Of a DNA stretch of 64,000 nt, positions 1-15,307 are shown in pieces; the stretch's first letter is position 1; every line of letters starts with the position of its first letter. The notes below the pieces were generated by a model that worked only from the letters and a program-made list of their open reading frames with translations, was not told the origin of the DNA and did not search any database. Source of the DNA: Valencia hispanica. Taxonomy: Eukaryota; Chordata; Actinopteri; Cyprinodontiformes; Valenciidae. The stretch spans positions 14,931,239-14,995,238 of the forward strand of contig OY747715.1 of the NCBI GenBank assembly GCA_963556495.2, written 5' to 3'. The position numbers were made by a program, and so were the translations under genes.

Positions 1-2459
1 CCGGTTTTGATGAAAACTTTTCCTCAGATGACCCCAACGTGACGACATTTCTTCTTCTAGTAAGGACTGAAATGAGAGAAACGACTGAGGGCAACCTATA
101 ATTAAAGCTGCCAAGTAAAACTATACACTTTTAAAATGTGCTTGCGTACAGGGAGGGAAATTACTCTGTTCTGTTTGGGTGGCAATGTAGAAAAAAAACT
201 TTACCATTCTTCTCCCAAAGTCAGGAAAAAGCTACAATTTTTCTCAAAATTGTCTTTAAACATGAGCAGGTCACACTGTAATCGAGACAGTTTAAAAAAT
301 ATATACTCAAATGGAAGATGTAGAATATATAATTCGTATTAGGTCATTAAATTGTTAGCTCTTTTATTATGATGTAAAACATAAATGTGCCAGAAACAGA
401 GCAACTCTGCCAGACAAATGAGAGAACTGAGCGATCGAGCTGAGAGCTGATGACATTCAGATTGAGTACATCTCTGTTTTGAATTATTTAAAATACAAAA
501 CATTAAAATGTACTAGTCTAGTCTCACCGGCTTGTATGCTGCATTCTGTAGCTGGAAGTCAGGAAGTTGATTTTGGGAACTGTTCTAGCTGCAAGTCAAA
601 AACCAGGCAAACTACAATATATTTGTCTGTATTTTAAGCATAAAAACAACATGAGTGTGACTAATTTATTAAAATACACACTTTTTCATTCGCATATAAA
701 CTGGTTACTAAACATTTTATATGCACAACTGGGTTTTTCAAATCAGAATTTGTTTAAATCAGGGGGCTGGCGGTCAGGTGAATTTCATTTAACTTCTGAG
801 CACACCAAAGTTTACCATCTTGCAAACTTCAAAAGCTATTTAAGTGCAATGGAGCAAGAACCATCCTGATAAAATGTCCAACACTATCATTTTCTCACAA
901 TATCTTTCGATACAGTGTAGCTAAATTCTTTAAATGCATTTTAGGATAGAAACATTTACAGTGCATTTCCATCATGTTACCATGAACCTTTACTCCCTGA
1001 AACCCTGGGTTAGGGTTAGGGTTATTACCCTGAACCCTCAACTTTCCCTAAGCTGTTAGTCACGAGCAGCTCGACTGCTTGCTACTTTTTTATTCGAAAG
1101 CACATCTGCTGGCACTGAAAGGGTCAACATGTTCTTGTATACAGGGAGGGAAGTAAAAAGAAGAAGAAAAAAAGCTTGGATAAAACTTACAACCCACTCT
1201 TATTGAAGAAAGAGCTACACCAGAAAAATCAGCAAGCCTCACTGTTACAGGGAAATTATTAACAATAGTCTAAGGAACGTTTAGAAAGCTAAAGAAAATC
1301 ATAAGTATTACGCCCCTTTTACCCAAAACCTAGAAATGAACCGATCAGGCTTTTTCTGGCCGATAGATACCAGTTCTTCATTTTCTTTAAGGTTTAACCT
1401 GCAGCTTCCGGTTTTTTTCATTCTCAATGATTATAACATAAATGAGAATAAAAGGCTGCAAGGTCCTTGTTAGATGTAGTAGTTTTAAGTCCAATTTATA
1501 ATTAAGACAATGTGAGATTATCCCCAGTTACATATCAAATACATGTCCCTAGGCTTTATCTGATGTTTCATAAAATAAAAAGGGGCTTTTTAGATACATG
1601 CTGTTGACAACCTAATCTCTTCTAGATTTGACCTAATATTATAAAAGGGGGAAAATTATCCTAATTTGATCTCCGGGGCAGCTTACTGCATCATTTCTCA
1701 TCTGAACTCTTTTTGATGCATTGTATGCATAAGCAGCACATAAAAACCAGTTTTATTTTTTGTAGTTGGAGGAAAAATTGTCTAATCCCCTGGCTGATGG
1801 ATTGATGCCTCTGTAGCAGGGAGTTATAAACGAAAACTTTTACTCACGATGTGGCGCTAAAGACTGTTGTTCATGAGATAAAACTTAGTGGATTATCCAT
1901 GTGGCATTTTAAAACTATGTCTCCAGTGGTTTACTATGATTTTTTTAATTATTAACTATGTTGCGCCAAGATACACAAGATCAGTATAGACACATTGAGA
2001 TAATTGGCTGCAAATCAAATTGTCATTAGTGGTCACTAAAAGCTGAGTTGAGTTGCATTTAATGAACAAGAGAAACATCTTCAGATTTTTCATTATTTGA
2101 CCAACAACCAAAAAACAAAAAAGAAAAGAAAAATTGTCCATGTCTGATATTTTGCCGATTATTTGGTGCATTTCTACTATAAACTGTTATTATTGAGATG
2201 TGAGTGCGGAAAAAACAGAGCAGCTTTGCTAAACAGGTGATGGGTCTGAGGTAAGCCTGATGACTGCTGACATAATGGACGTCTTAAGAAAGTGTTTGAA
2301 GTTGGTTTAAAAGCTACAGCACGTGTCCCGTGACCAACAATACTTTTTTTCCTGAGTATTTTTTTTATTTTAATCATGGTTAGACAGGGTAGCCAACAAA
2401 TCGCCACTCAGGCCGGATGAGAGGGCGAGATTAAGTGTTTTGAAGAGTTTCCTTCCTAC
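1..2459 (-). other. tcf7: tcf7 intron 2 (partial, runs off left edge)
   Basis: This is the sequence downstream, on the minus strand, of the second tcf7 coding exon. I searched by eye for the next conserved TCF exon (the proline/tyrosine-rich segment that usually ends in an MIPDL-like motif) and did not find it, so the gene presumably continues beyond position 1. The stretch is AT-rich with no credible ORF. A short run of three TTAGGG-type units lies near 1007-1023. The gene identity rests on the two exons to the right. Confidence 0.6.
1007..1023 (+). repeat. short telomere-like repeat
   Basis: Two full and one partial TTAGGG-type units occur inside otherwise unique sequence. The run is far too short to be a telomere and is probably chance or a tiny interstitial telomeric seed. 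Confidence 0.4.
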
Positions 2460-2529
2460 CTCCGTCAAGATGCTCTCGGTGTTTGTCCTGGAAGACCCTC
2501 TGCTCGCCCTGCTGTCCCCGTCTGACCGC
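2460..2529 (-). CDS. tcf7: tcf7 coding exon 2
   Basis: This 70-bp exon on the minus strand encodes residues 62-84 plus one base of the next codon. It begins after a pyrimidine-rich acceptor (TGTTGTTCCAG) and ends at a GTAGGAAG donor. It opens in phase 0, exactly as exon 1 closes. Its product, beginning AVRRGQQGEQRVFQDK and ending REHLDG, aligns with the TCF/LEF-family segment that follows the SSLVNESE motif (R-x-F-x-D-K-x-R-E-x-L). The opposite strand shows an open frame starting MLSVFVLEDP, which is only the shadow of this exon. The exon is too short to stand out as an ORF and was found from splice sites and family similarity. Confidence 0.82.
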
Positions 2530-2822
2530 CTGGAACAACAAAACACGGACTCAGGTGAGACTTACTCTAAAACAAGTACAGGAAGAAAGAAAAAAAAAAA
2601 ACCCGCAGTGTAGTTAACACGAAGACGGACTTTATAGCGACTTTGTTACACTTTTTCATGGCGTGTTTTGACTCGTTTCGGATGCGGCATCTCCGGACAG
2701 CATGGGAATCTCACTAGATTTAAACCCGAGGGCGTAATTTCTGGCTTCATTCAGCGCTTGTCAGTGAGCGTGTAAAAATAAAACAAGCTTTTTCACACTG
2801 TTTGGTTCTGTGTTGTAATACA

Positions 2823-2847
2823 AACACACACACACACACACACACAC
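2823..2847 (+). repeat. (CA)n microsatellite in tcf7 intron 1
   Basis: About 12 CA units, read as (GT)n on the tcf7 sense strand. The array starts only about 18 bases inside intron 1 from the exon 1 splice donor. Confidence 0.95.
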
Positions 2848-2865
2848 GGTCTCCGTGCCACCTAC

Positions 2866-3048
2866 CGCCGTGTTCGGACTTTGATTTATTTCCGACTCGT
2901 TCACCAGGGAGGACTTGAGGTCGGCCAGGTCTCTCTCTGTGAACGCGTTCTCCTGGATTTTCTCCTCCTGTTCTCCTTCGTCTTTGAACGCTATCATCTC
3001 ATCATTCGCTCCCAGGTCGTCCCCTCCGCCGCTACTGAGCTGAGGCAT
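2866..3048 (-). CDS. tcf7: tcf7 coding exon 1: beta-catenin-binding N terminus
   Basis: TCF7 is a nuclear HMG-box factor that binds Wnt-response elements and recruits beta-catenin through its extreme N terminus. This exon encodes residues 1-61, starting [18 protein letters not shown] and running through FKDEGEQEE to [14 protein letters not shown]. These are the hallmark beta-catenin-binding region and the invariant KSSLVNESE block of the TCF/LEF family. The start at 3048 is the conserved family start, although the 5' reading frame stays open further upstream. The exon closes in phase 0 at GCG followed by a GTAGGT donor at 2865-2860. TCF7L1, TCF7L2 and LEF1 share this region; I chose tcf7 because of its divergent position next to vdac1, as in mammals. 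The HMG box lies outside the window. Confidence 0.92.
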
Positions 3049-3500
3049 GACTACTTCACTCCCTTGGACTCCCCCCCCCTCTCTCTTATAAAGTATATAT
3101 AAAAAAGTATGAATAAAGAAGGGAATAAAGTAACTTTCTCTGCTAAATATCCTCAAGTGTGGAGCGCCTCCAAGAAAAAAAGTAGAGAAAGCCCCACCAC
3201 ATACAGAGAAAAAGTTGAGATGTGTCGTTCCCCGGCTGGTTGCTTGGTAGAAGACTAATGTTTCACTACAACAGCAAACAGCTCATTTGAGCCCAAGACA
3301 AGGCGAGGAGTCCCGACTTCAAAGGGCGCCGACCGCTTGATTGACGGGTCCGATGACTTGTTGGGGGGTTGTACGATTGTTTCTGCAGAGGGCTGAGCCT
3401 CTTAAAGAGACATCACCTCCCTCTGCTTGGCTCAACAGGCATTATTCATGACTCCCAGGGCCGTGTTCTTGATATTCAAGGTCTGCGGGCTGCCACAGTC
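3049..3500 (-). promoter_or_regulatory. tcf7: tcf7 5' UTR and probable promoter region
   Basis: This is the sequence immediately upstream of the tcf7 start codon on the minus strand. It is richer in G+C than the TA-rich DNA beyond it and has no repeat signature. A TATA-like run lies at about 3091-3102, 43-54 bases upstream of the ATG. It could be a core promoter with a very short leader or simply AT-rich leader sequence. On the minus strand a CTTTGAA heptamer at 3318-3324 fits the TCF/LEF consensus. No transcription start can be fixed from sequence alone. Confidence 0.45.
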
Positions 3501-3696
3501 AGAGGAGGAAAGATGTAAAATATTACACCTTTTAGTCTAAATAGATAATCCTGCTTTTTATGTCAGTTAGTTCACAAACACATTTCTCTGCAAGTAACTT
3601 CAGAATCTTTTAGGGATAATTTAAAATGTAATATATCTTAAAATATATCTTAAAATAATAAATTATATATAAAAATAATAATAAAAGAAAACGTTT
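3501..3696. other. AT-rich spacer upstream of tcf7
   Basis: No gene or repeat family recognised; the sequence becomes increasingly TA-rich towards the microsatellites. Confidence 0.5.
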
Positions 3697-3731
3697 TATA
3701 TATATATATATATATATGAAACTTTTTTTTA

Positions 3732-3828
<97 letters not shown>

Positions 3829-3912
3829 AAATAACACAAATAAATAAAAGGGCTTGCTCTAAAGAAACTGAATTATGTTTATACAAACTGTTTTTTTGTG
3901 AATTAAAAGAAA

Positions 3913-4006
<94 letters not shown>

Positions 4007-4055
4007 GACATATAAAAAACGTTTTATATATATATATAAGAAACGTTTTTTATTT

Positions 4056-4097
<42 letters not shown>

Positions 4098-4205
4098 AAC
4101 ACAAATAAATAAAAGGGCTTGCTCTAAAGAAACTGAATTATGTTTATTCAAACTGTTTTTTTGTGAATTAAAAGAAAGTTTTATATATATATATATATAT
4201 ATATA
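3697..4205. repeat. cluster of (TA)n arrays separated by a duplicated ~100-bp segment
   Basis: Long TA dinucleotide runs occur at about 3698-3716, 3741-3825, 3917-4006, 4025-4038, 4060-4094 and 4183-4204. Between them, a segment containing AAAAGGGCTTGCTCTAAAG occurs twice in direct orientation (about 3833-3916 and 4098-4181; period 265 bp) with almost no differences. ORFs predicted here are only TA repeats read as Tyr-Ile. Confidence 0.9.
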
Positions 4206-5616
4206 ACGTTTTTTTAATTTGATCTAATTTGAGCAAAAATAGTTTTCTTTCAATTATCTTTATAAGCAAGTTAAATGCCAGTTTAACACATAATGCAGGT
4301 GTTTTTAAAGATATCTCTATTCTAAAGTTAGGACAGTTCATTAAATATTTTTGTTCTTTGCTAAGAATAGATGATGTAAAAGAAAATTATGTATTTGCAC
4401 TTAAAAAACAGAAAAATATTATTTTACTTGTAAATATAGGATATTTTTCATTTTTTTGTATTACAGTGTACAAAAAACAAAATGTTTCCTTTCTTCGGTT
4501 GTTGTTTTTATTAAAATTACTTGAATTTTTCAGTGTTGTTAAAATCTAGATCATTTGTTTGGGTTTTGTTATAGATTTTTTTTACATAAATTAAAAGATA
4601 TGACTAAAACCTATCAAACATACAAAGCAGTGTTTGAAAGAGGGGGGTATGTGTAAAAACGAATTATTTCTACTCACTTTTGATTATATCACCATCATAA
4701 ACCATTTACATATTAAATAAAACATAAATACTACAATCCCAAATTTCTCAATTTCAGTATTAAACGAGTAAAGATTTGTGATACTAACAAAATATTCATT
4801 TTCATGGACTTTTGTAGGGTGTCCTTATTTTATTTTTTCATATGACTGTTAGCAAAGTGTAAATGTAAACTTTATTTATATATTAAATTTGTGCTAAAAA
4901 CTAAATTATACAGAGTAAACATATTATATTGTAAAAACAAATGTGACTATTAGCTGCTCTTGTATAGGAAAGCTAGAGACAAAAATAACTTTTAAATTAT
5001 GTAATGATTCATTTAGATTTTATGAAATAAATCAAGAAAAAAAAACTAAATTGTAATTTTTAAACTAGAAAAGCAGTCAGACTCAGAGCAGACCTCCACC
5101 AGCCCCGATCACCATGTTGTTATAAATGTTGATGTTGTTAAAGTTTTGGTATGGAAACGCATGGCTGTGTTCGAGGGGAGATTTGTGCATGCGCGATGAA
5201 TTTGCTGTGCATATGCTTCAACCGTAGTGGGGCTGTTGCGCGAGGGGAGCTGCTTGTGAGTTCTCTGACAGAGGAGTGGGGGTTAGCACTGCTGGTCGGT
5301 GGGTGGATACGCGCTTCATGTCAGATCAACCCCAAAATGTAATCAGTTGTTCCTGGTCCCATTTCCTGAAAATTTCACTGAAAACCGTCCATCCAAAACT
5401 TTTTGAGTTATGTTGCTAACAGACGAACTGATAGACAAACAGACAGACGGGAACCAAAACATTACCTCCTGGCGGAAGTAAAAATTGCAATGACTTTCCA
5501 TGTTCTCTTTCCCGGCAGCACAAACAAATGTTCATTCAATATCACAAACGTGAAAAACAGTTTGAATAAACATAATTCAGTTTCTTTTAAAGCAAACCCT
5601 TTTATTTATTTGTGTT
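4098..5616. repeat. possible inverted-repeat-bounded element
   Basis: The segment at 4098-4170 recurs in inverted orientation at about 5543-5616 (AATAAACATAATTCAGTTTC is shared with the reverse complement) with a few differences. The 1.5 kb between the arms is AT-rich and has no coding capacity I trust. This could be a degenerate DNA transposon with ~70-bp terminal inverted repeats, or a local inverted duplication. Confidence 0.4.
5080..5490 (+). repeat. interspersed repeat ending in an AGAC-rich tail
   Basis: The stretch includes TTTGAGTTATGTTGCTAACA followed by imperfect AGAC units and then CCTCCTGGCGGAAGTAA. I recognise this from memory as the terminal part of a widespread animal and fish interspersed repeat of uncertain class. 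The 63-codon ORF at 5151-5342 lies inside it and has no recognisable product. Confidence 0.5.
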
Positions 5617-6220
5617 CGTTTTTTCAGACTTCTGTTGGTTTTTTAATCCTGTGCTAATTCAAAACTTCTCAATGCTTCCTCAATTATTAAAAGAAATACG
5701 GCCCAGACGGCTGCTTTGAGGACTAAAGCCTCCATGTATGGGGCGCCTGTTCTACCTCTACACTACACGTCGCCCCAGGAAGGTGAAAGACAGACCCAAC
5801 CTAACTGTGGTGCAGTTGCAAATCACAAAGCCAGTGTGTTTTTCTATTTATTGCACTTAGTAACGTTAACTACTGTTAGCAGTGCAGGTTGACAACAATG
5901 TGTAACTGATTTATTGAGATTAAAACTGTCTGACATGACAGCAAACAGGTGTAGATATCAAAATATCTTATATGCATGAAAGCCATAGTGGAGTTTGAGG
6001 TTGGTTTGGACCTACCAAATCAGAACTCACTGACATCAGGGGGCATTATCAGGCAGAACTCAAACTTTAACACAACTTCATTACTGTGCAACAATTAAAG
6101 AACATCTTAACACTATTTCAGATCTGTACATTTTGAAATCGGGTGTGAGATTTCAAAACTTTAACTAAATTATGGACATTTAAAGAGCAAAATCCTCACA
6201 TTTAGATAATTTAGTTATAC
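5617..6220. other. no recognised feature
   Basis: Unique-looking sequence with no ORF, RNA gene or repeat family that I can identify. Confidence 0.5.
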
Positions 6221-7947
6221 CATGCAATGTCTTCTAAAGGTATTCATGCTCCAATATATTTGTCACATTCTGTCACTTTACAACCACAAACCTCAATGTT
6301 TTATTAGAACTTTTTGTTAAAGACTAACACAAAGTAGTACTCATTTGTAAAGGGAAAGGAAATAATGTTTTTTTTCTCCAAATTTATCATCTTTAAAATA
6401 CTGCATGCATTTGTGTTCAGCCTTGATTAGTCAATACTTTGTAGAACTACCTTTCAGTATAGCAACAGATGGAAATATTTGGGGGTATTTTTCTTCCAGC
6501 TTTGCAACTCCAGAGACTGATTGTGTTTGTCAACTTATTTTTGTGGGAAAATAGTTGAAGCTAATAGAGAGCATCTGAGAGCAGCAATTTTCTAGTTCTG
6601 CTTCCTATTCGGAGTTTGTTTTAGGTACGTAGTTTGACTGTGCCAATCTAACACTTTAATATGCTTTGATCTAAATCTCCATTTAAGTCTTTTGCATCAT
6701 CAGATTTTCTGTCAGGATTGCCCTGTGTTCAGCTACGCCCATCTTCCCATCAACTCTCATCAGCTTCCCACTACTTCCTACAGAAAAGCTTCCCACACCA
6801 TGATGCTGCCACCACCACCATGTTTCACTGTGAGGGTAGTGAGCTCAGTGTGATGGGCAGTGTTACTTTTTATCCACACATACGTTTTCTATGTAGGCGA
6901 AAAGATGAGAGTTTGATCTCATCTGACCAGAGCACTTTCTTCCACATATTTGACGTGCCCTCTACATGCCTTAGCGTGAACAAATAAAGGATGTTTTTCA
7001 ACAAGGGTTTTATTCAGGCCACTCTTTCATAAAGAACAAGGTTGTGGAGTGCTATACAGCTCCTCCAGAGTTACCATCAGCCTTTTATGCTGATTCTTAA
7101 AATAATGTTGCCGGTCATGTTTAGAGGGTTTGCAGTTCTGGCACTGTCTTTTCCTTTCTGTATAATTGAACAGATGTTCAGAGCTTGATATATTGTTACA
7201 TAACCCAATCCTTATCAAGCTCCTCCCCGACTTGTCTGTTCTGTTCCTTGGTCTTCATGTTTCTGTTTCTTCACTAATGTTCTCTAACAAACCTCTAAGG
7301 CCTTCACAGAACAGCTGTATTTCTACTGAGATTCAACTACGCACAATTAAACTCTATTTAGGTGATTTGTATAGTTTGTTTTCAATTTACTTGGAAGTTC
7401 AATTTTCTGAGTCCTGGGTCAGAGATACACCAAGTAAGCACGCTGATATCCGAATTGCTTCTGGAAGAGTCAGAGGTTGTAGAGCTGCTCAAGTTCAATG
7501 TTGTACTCCAAAACCTCTATTTGTAACAGTGTTTCTTTGGTGTTTTGAATGCGTAAAAGTATATTCGTACTGGCTTTTATTGCTTATAGTAGTTTGGAGC
7601 AAAACAAGTAGCAAATTCCACAGATTTTTCTCCTCGCAACTCAACTCCCGTGTGACGTCATTCCCATATCCTTTCTCTCCTCTAGAGGCTAATTGAACGA
7701 GCCACATAAGGCAGTCGGTCGCACTGGGTTTTATTTAGGGGTATGGGAGGCTGAATACTAATGCACACTTTAGTTTATTAGAAAAAATTGAAAGCCAGAT
7801 ATAATTTTCTTTCCACTTCAAAATTATGCACTAGTTTGTGTGGTGCTGTCTCATAAAATACAAATAATACAGTACAATACAATAAATAAATAAAAATTCA
7901 CAGGACAAAATAGGGAGAAGGTGTATGGATACTTTTATAAGGCACTG
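6221..7947 (-). mobile_element. Tc1/mariner-like element, degenerate
   Basis: Terminal inverted repeats read roughly CATGCAATGTCTTC...GTATTCATGC at the left and the reverse complement of CAGTGCCTTATAAAAGTATC at the right, next to TA. The body, read on the minus strand, matches a very common fish Tc1-like transposase: stretches such as CATGATGCTGCCACCACCA, TCATCTGACCAGAGCAC and CTCCTCCAGAGTTACCATC are typical. The transposase frame is destroyed by substitutions and indels. A segment of about 300 bp at roughly 7375-7705 does not fit the family and looks like a secondary insertion. No functional protein is predicted. Confidence 0.85.
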
Positions 7948-12600
<4,653 letters not shown>

Positions 12601-12604
12601 GACG

Positions 12605-12685
12605 CACAGTGGTGCCGTTGGTAACACTGTTGCTTTGCAGCAAGAAGAACCTGGGTTTGAATTCAGGCATGGGATTTCCATGAGT
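12605..12685 (+). mobile_element. SINE head fragment (tRNA-like)
   Basis: The sequence has a TTTGCAGCAAGAAGAACCTG and GGGTTTGAATTC arrangement. This matches the tRNA-like head, with its B-box GGTTCRAATYC region, of a common fish SINE seen elsewhere in the window. It is truncated after about 80 bp. Confidence 0.55.
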
Positions 12686-12699
12686 TTCTGTACGCTCAT

Positions 12700-12960
12700 T
12701 ACATTCCGAGCAGCAGAGTTCTGGACATAACCCAGTCTCTATGGATTTTTCCTATGGATCCCAATGAGAAGTCCTATACAGTAGTCAAGTCTGGAGGAAA
12801 CAAAAGCGTGGTACAGCTTTCTTTGCCTATAGAGGGTGAGCGTGGGGAAACCTTGGCAATGTCTCTGAGATGAAGAAAGGAAACCTTCTAAATGTATATA
12901 CAGCAAATAACTTTAAGTCAAAGATGGTTAGATCACCACTGAGTTTGGAAAAAAAACAAG
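12700..12960 (+). mobile_element. fragment of a LINE-like interspersed repeat
   Basis: The order of motifs is: GCAGAGTTCTGGA, a TACAGTAGTCAAGTCTGGAG stretch, AACAAAAGCGTG, then CAATGTCTCTGAGATG. It matches a common fish interspersed repeat that I recall as LINE-associated. The same family in the opposite orientation appears at 27431-27883. Highly diverged, with no coding potential. Confidence 0.45.
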
Positions 12961-13153
12961 ATATAAGCCTGTGACATCACAGCAAGTGTGATTCACTCCA
13001 TAGTTACGCAGTAGCACATTACACCCATGTTTTCAGTACAGATCAAAACTTTGTTATAGTGTGCATCACAAATGACTGGAGACGGAGGTTTATCAGAAAA
13101 ATGTCTAATAATTTTTTTTATCTTTTTCTTCCAGGTTTCCAGGACATCGGCGC

Positions 13154-13594
13154 TTGAGAAGATTAGTTCTTGGTTTCAAAGTCCTGGAGGACTGGGTCCC
13201 ATATCTTTCACGAGGTCTGAGGCTGGCAGAAGTTAATGGGGACCGATCCTCTGATTTCCGTGTTCCTTGTCCTTTATGGGAGGTAGAACAGCTGGCAGAG
13301 GTAGGAAAGGCAGGTGAGGGCTTTCAAGGAAAAAAGGTGAGCTTCCTAGAGCCACAGAGGAGATCCAGAGAGTCTGGGACAAGGAGGAAAAACCAGGAGG
13401 TCGGCATGAAAGCAAGCGAGGAACGAGGAAGGAATCGGAGGACCAACTTAAGGCAACACCAGAAAGGTCACAGGAACACGGAGAACAAACTGGTAATGCT
13501 CTCCAGCCTCAGGCCGGTTTTTGAGCTGCCTCGAGTTGCAGCTGTGTATAATCACTCCTGTCACTCATATATGCAGAAGAGTGAAAGCCAGTAG
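13154..13594 (+). other. unexplained 146-codon open frame, probably not a gene
   Basis: The frame runs from MRRLVLGFKV through a basic, glutamate/arginine-rich middle to the stop at 13594. No domain, signal peptide or membrane segment is visible. It abuts a Tc1-like element and the composition suggests repeat-derived sequence. A pyrimidine tract with AG lies just upstream (about 13133), so a non-coding or repeat-derived exon cannot be excluded. Confidence 0.2.
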
Positions 13595-13912
13595 ATCTGC
13601 AGATATGAATGTAAGTCCAGTTGTTCTGTGAAGGCCTCGGAGGTTTGTTAGAGAACATTAGTGAACATCTTCACAGGGATAAAGCTGTTGTCAAATAAAT
13701 GCAGGTTTTTTTTTTCCTATAAGCAATGTTCCAAGCTTTGAATGAAACATTGTTTAGTTCATCAGGTCAAACGTGAGAGTATGGTAAATTTATCAAAATG
13801 TAACTGTCCACCTAAACTAAAAGGCTAAGCAAGGAGAGCATCAATGAAGGAAGCAGCCAAGACCCCCCATGGTAATTCAGGTGGAGCTGGAGAGATTCCC
13901 GGTGTTGACAGA

Positions 13913-15307
13913 CAAGGCCGGACCGTGCCATAGGTTGTATAGACAAAAGATAAGAGCACCGTATGCACTGATGGCGCCATAGTTGTGTCAAGAACTTTAC
14001 ACGTTTATTGTACTCCGTTGACGGCGCAACGAGTAACGCAACAAGTAGATTTATATGTCATTAACATTTGGTCATTTATTCTGTTTGTAATGCTACCAGG
14101 GGAAAGTTGAAGGGATCATACATACTTTTAGCTCACGGTGCAGAACAAAACATGAGGCGCCGCAAAGCAGGATGGGAAACCACCTCCACCAATAAGACTT
14201 CTTTTACCTGCCATTCGGTTTTTTGTCCCAAAAAAGTTAATATGTCTAAGCGTCCCAAATTATCTGGTGCCCAGGGGCGGAAAAAAAGAAAAGAAGAGTA
14301 GGAAAGCGCATCAAAGACAAAGGTAATGTTACAGTAAAGATGATGTTAATGATATTATTTTGATGTTACAGAACGATGATCAATAATGTATTGTACAATC
14401 TATAAAAAGCCAGCGCTATCTGCTAGTTCTAACCAAAATATTAACAGTCAAAGGTTCTAACAAACAAGCCTAGCGCTATTATTATGGAAAATAGCAATAT
14501 GAGTACCTTCCTCGGACAAATGTGTAAATATTAGATCTAATCAGCAGGTGTATTACCGTTAATTTCATTGGCATCATTATCTCACGTTTTCCCATCTTGT
14601 AATAATCAATCCAAATACCATTAATAATCATAATAATAATTCCATAGTTGTAACGCCGGCTGTTAACTGTGTTACAGCTCATATTGTCTATAAAGTGTGT
14701 TTATCATGTTAAACTTTGCACCTGTGTTAAAGTGCACATCATTGATGTTAGAGCATAACTTAGCATTCCCACATGCAATATTATACTGCAGTGTACTGAT
14801 ACTTTTGCATTCTGCTAAGTAGATTTTCATTGTAATGATAATAACATTTAATTATTTTAATTAATATGAATTACTAATATAATTTGTATCTGAAAAAATA
14901 CATTGTATAATATACACTATGGTCTACATCTTGTATTTATCTCTAGGTTTCTCATTTATATTATTTCATTTTATTGTCATGTGTTTATTATTAGACTGGT
15001 GTCACATACTCCTCTTCTGTCCCTCTGTTGCCTCCACCTCAGCAGCACAAACCAGCAGCATCAAGCGGACCTTCTGTTGCTCCAATAGACCCAGCTGACT
15101 GGCTTTGAATGTGCAATTGTTTTATTTAAATACATTTAATAAATAATAAAATTTTATAAATTGTTTTATTTAAATAAAACAATGTCTAAAACAAAGCTAG
15201 TTTCTTGTGAGTATATGTACACTAGCAGTGCAAGTACTGTACTGCGATGCAAGGGGGCGCCACTTAAAATCTTGCCTAGGGCACCAAATTGGTTAGGACC
15301 GGGCCTG
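13913..15307 (+). mobile_element. hAT-family transposon, internally deleted
   Basis: The element is bounded by short inverted ends, CAAGGCCGGACC at the left and the complement of CAGGCCCGGTCC at the right. It is flanked by an 8-bp duplication, TTGACAGA at 13905-13912 and TTGACAGG at 15308-15315 (one mismatch), and 8 bp is the hAT target-site length. Inside are remnants of a two-exon N-terminal transposase region. The first gives MSKRPKLSGAQGRKKRKEE, followed soon by a GTAATG donor-like site. A second exon-like stretch at about 14995-15108 encodes a proline/serine-rich segment ending PIDPADW, typical of fish ZMYM1-like hAT transposases. The catalytic region is absent, so this copy would need help to move. 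Confidence 0.75.
14242..14301 (+). pseudogene. hAT transposase N-terminal remnant
   Basis: A 19-codon start (MSKRPKLSGAQGRKKRK...) matches the opening of hAT transposases annotated in fish as TTF-type or ZMYM1-like zinc-finger proteins. A premature TAG closes it just before the probable exon end. Confidence 0.6.

Noticed and set aside
1007..1023. Possible chromosome fusion scar from TTAGGG units
   Set aside because: Under three units and no inverted partner; too short to mean anything.
2470..2560. Plus-strand ORF start MLSVFVLEDPLLALLSP with a downstream GTGAGA that looks like a first coding exon
   Set aside because: The minus strand of the same bases has an acceptor, a donor, the right phase and clear TCF-family similarity. 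The plus-strand frame is its shadow.
3610..3837. ORF of repeated Tyr-Ile residues (also at 9834-10049)
   Set aside because: Pure (TA)n microsatellite.
7166..7696. 176-codon plus-strand ORF
   Set aside because: It lies antisense to a degenerate Tc1-like transposase and across a secondary insertion. No domain.
13154..13594. 146-codon ORF considered as a novel host gene
   Set aside because: No start context, domain or partner exons; it adjoins a transposon. Kept only as a low-confidence feature.
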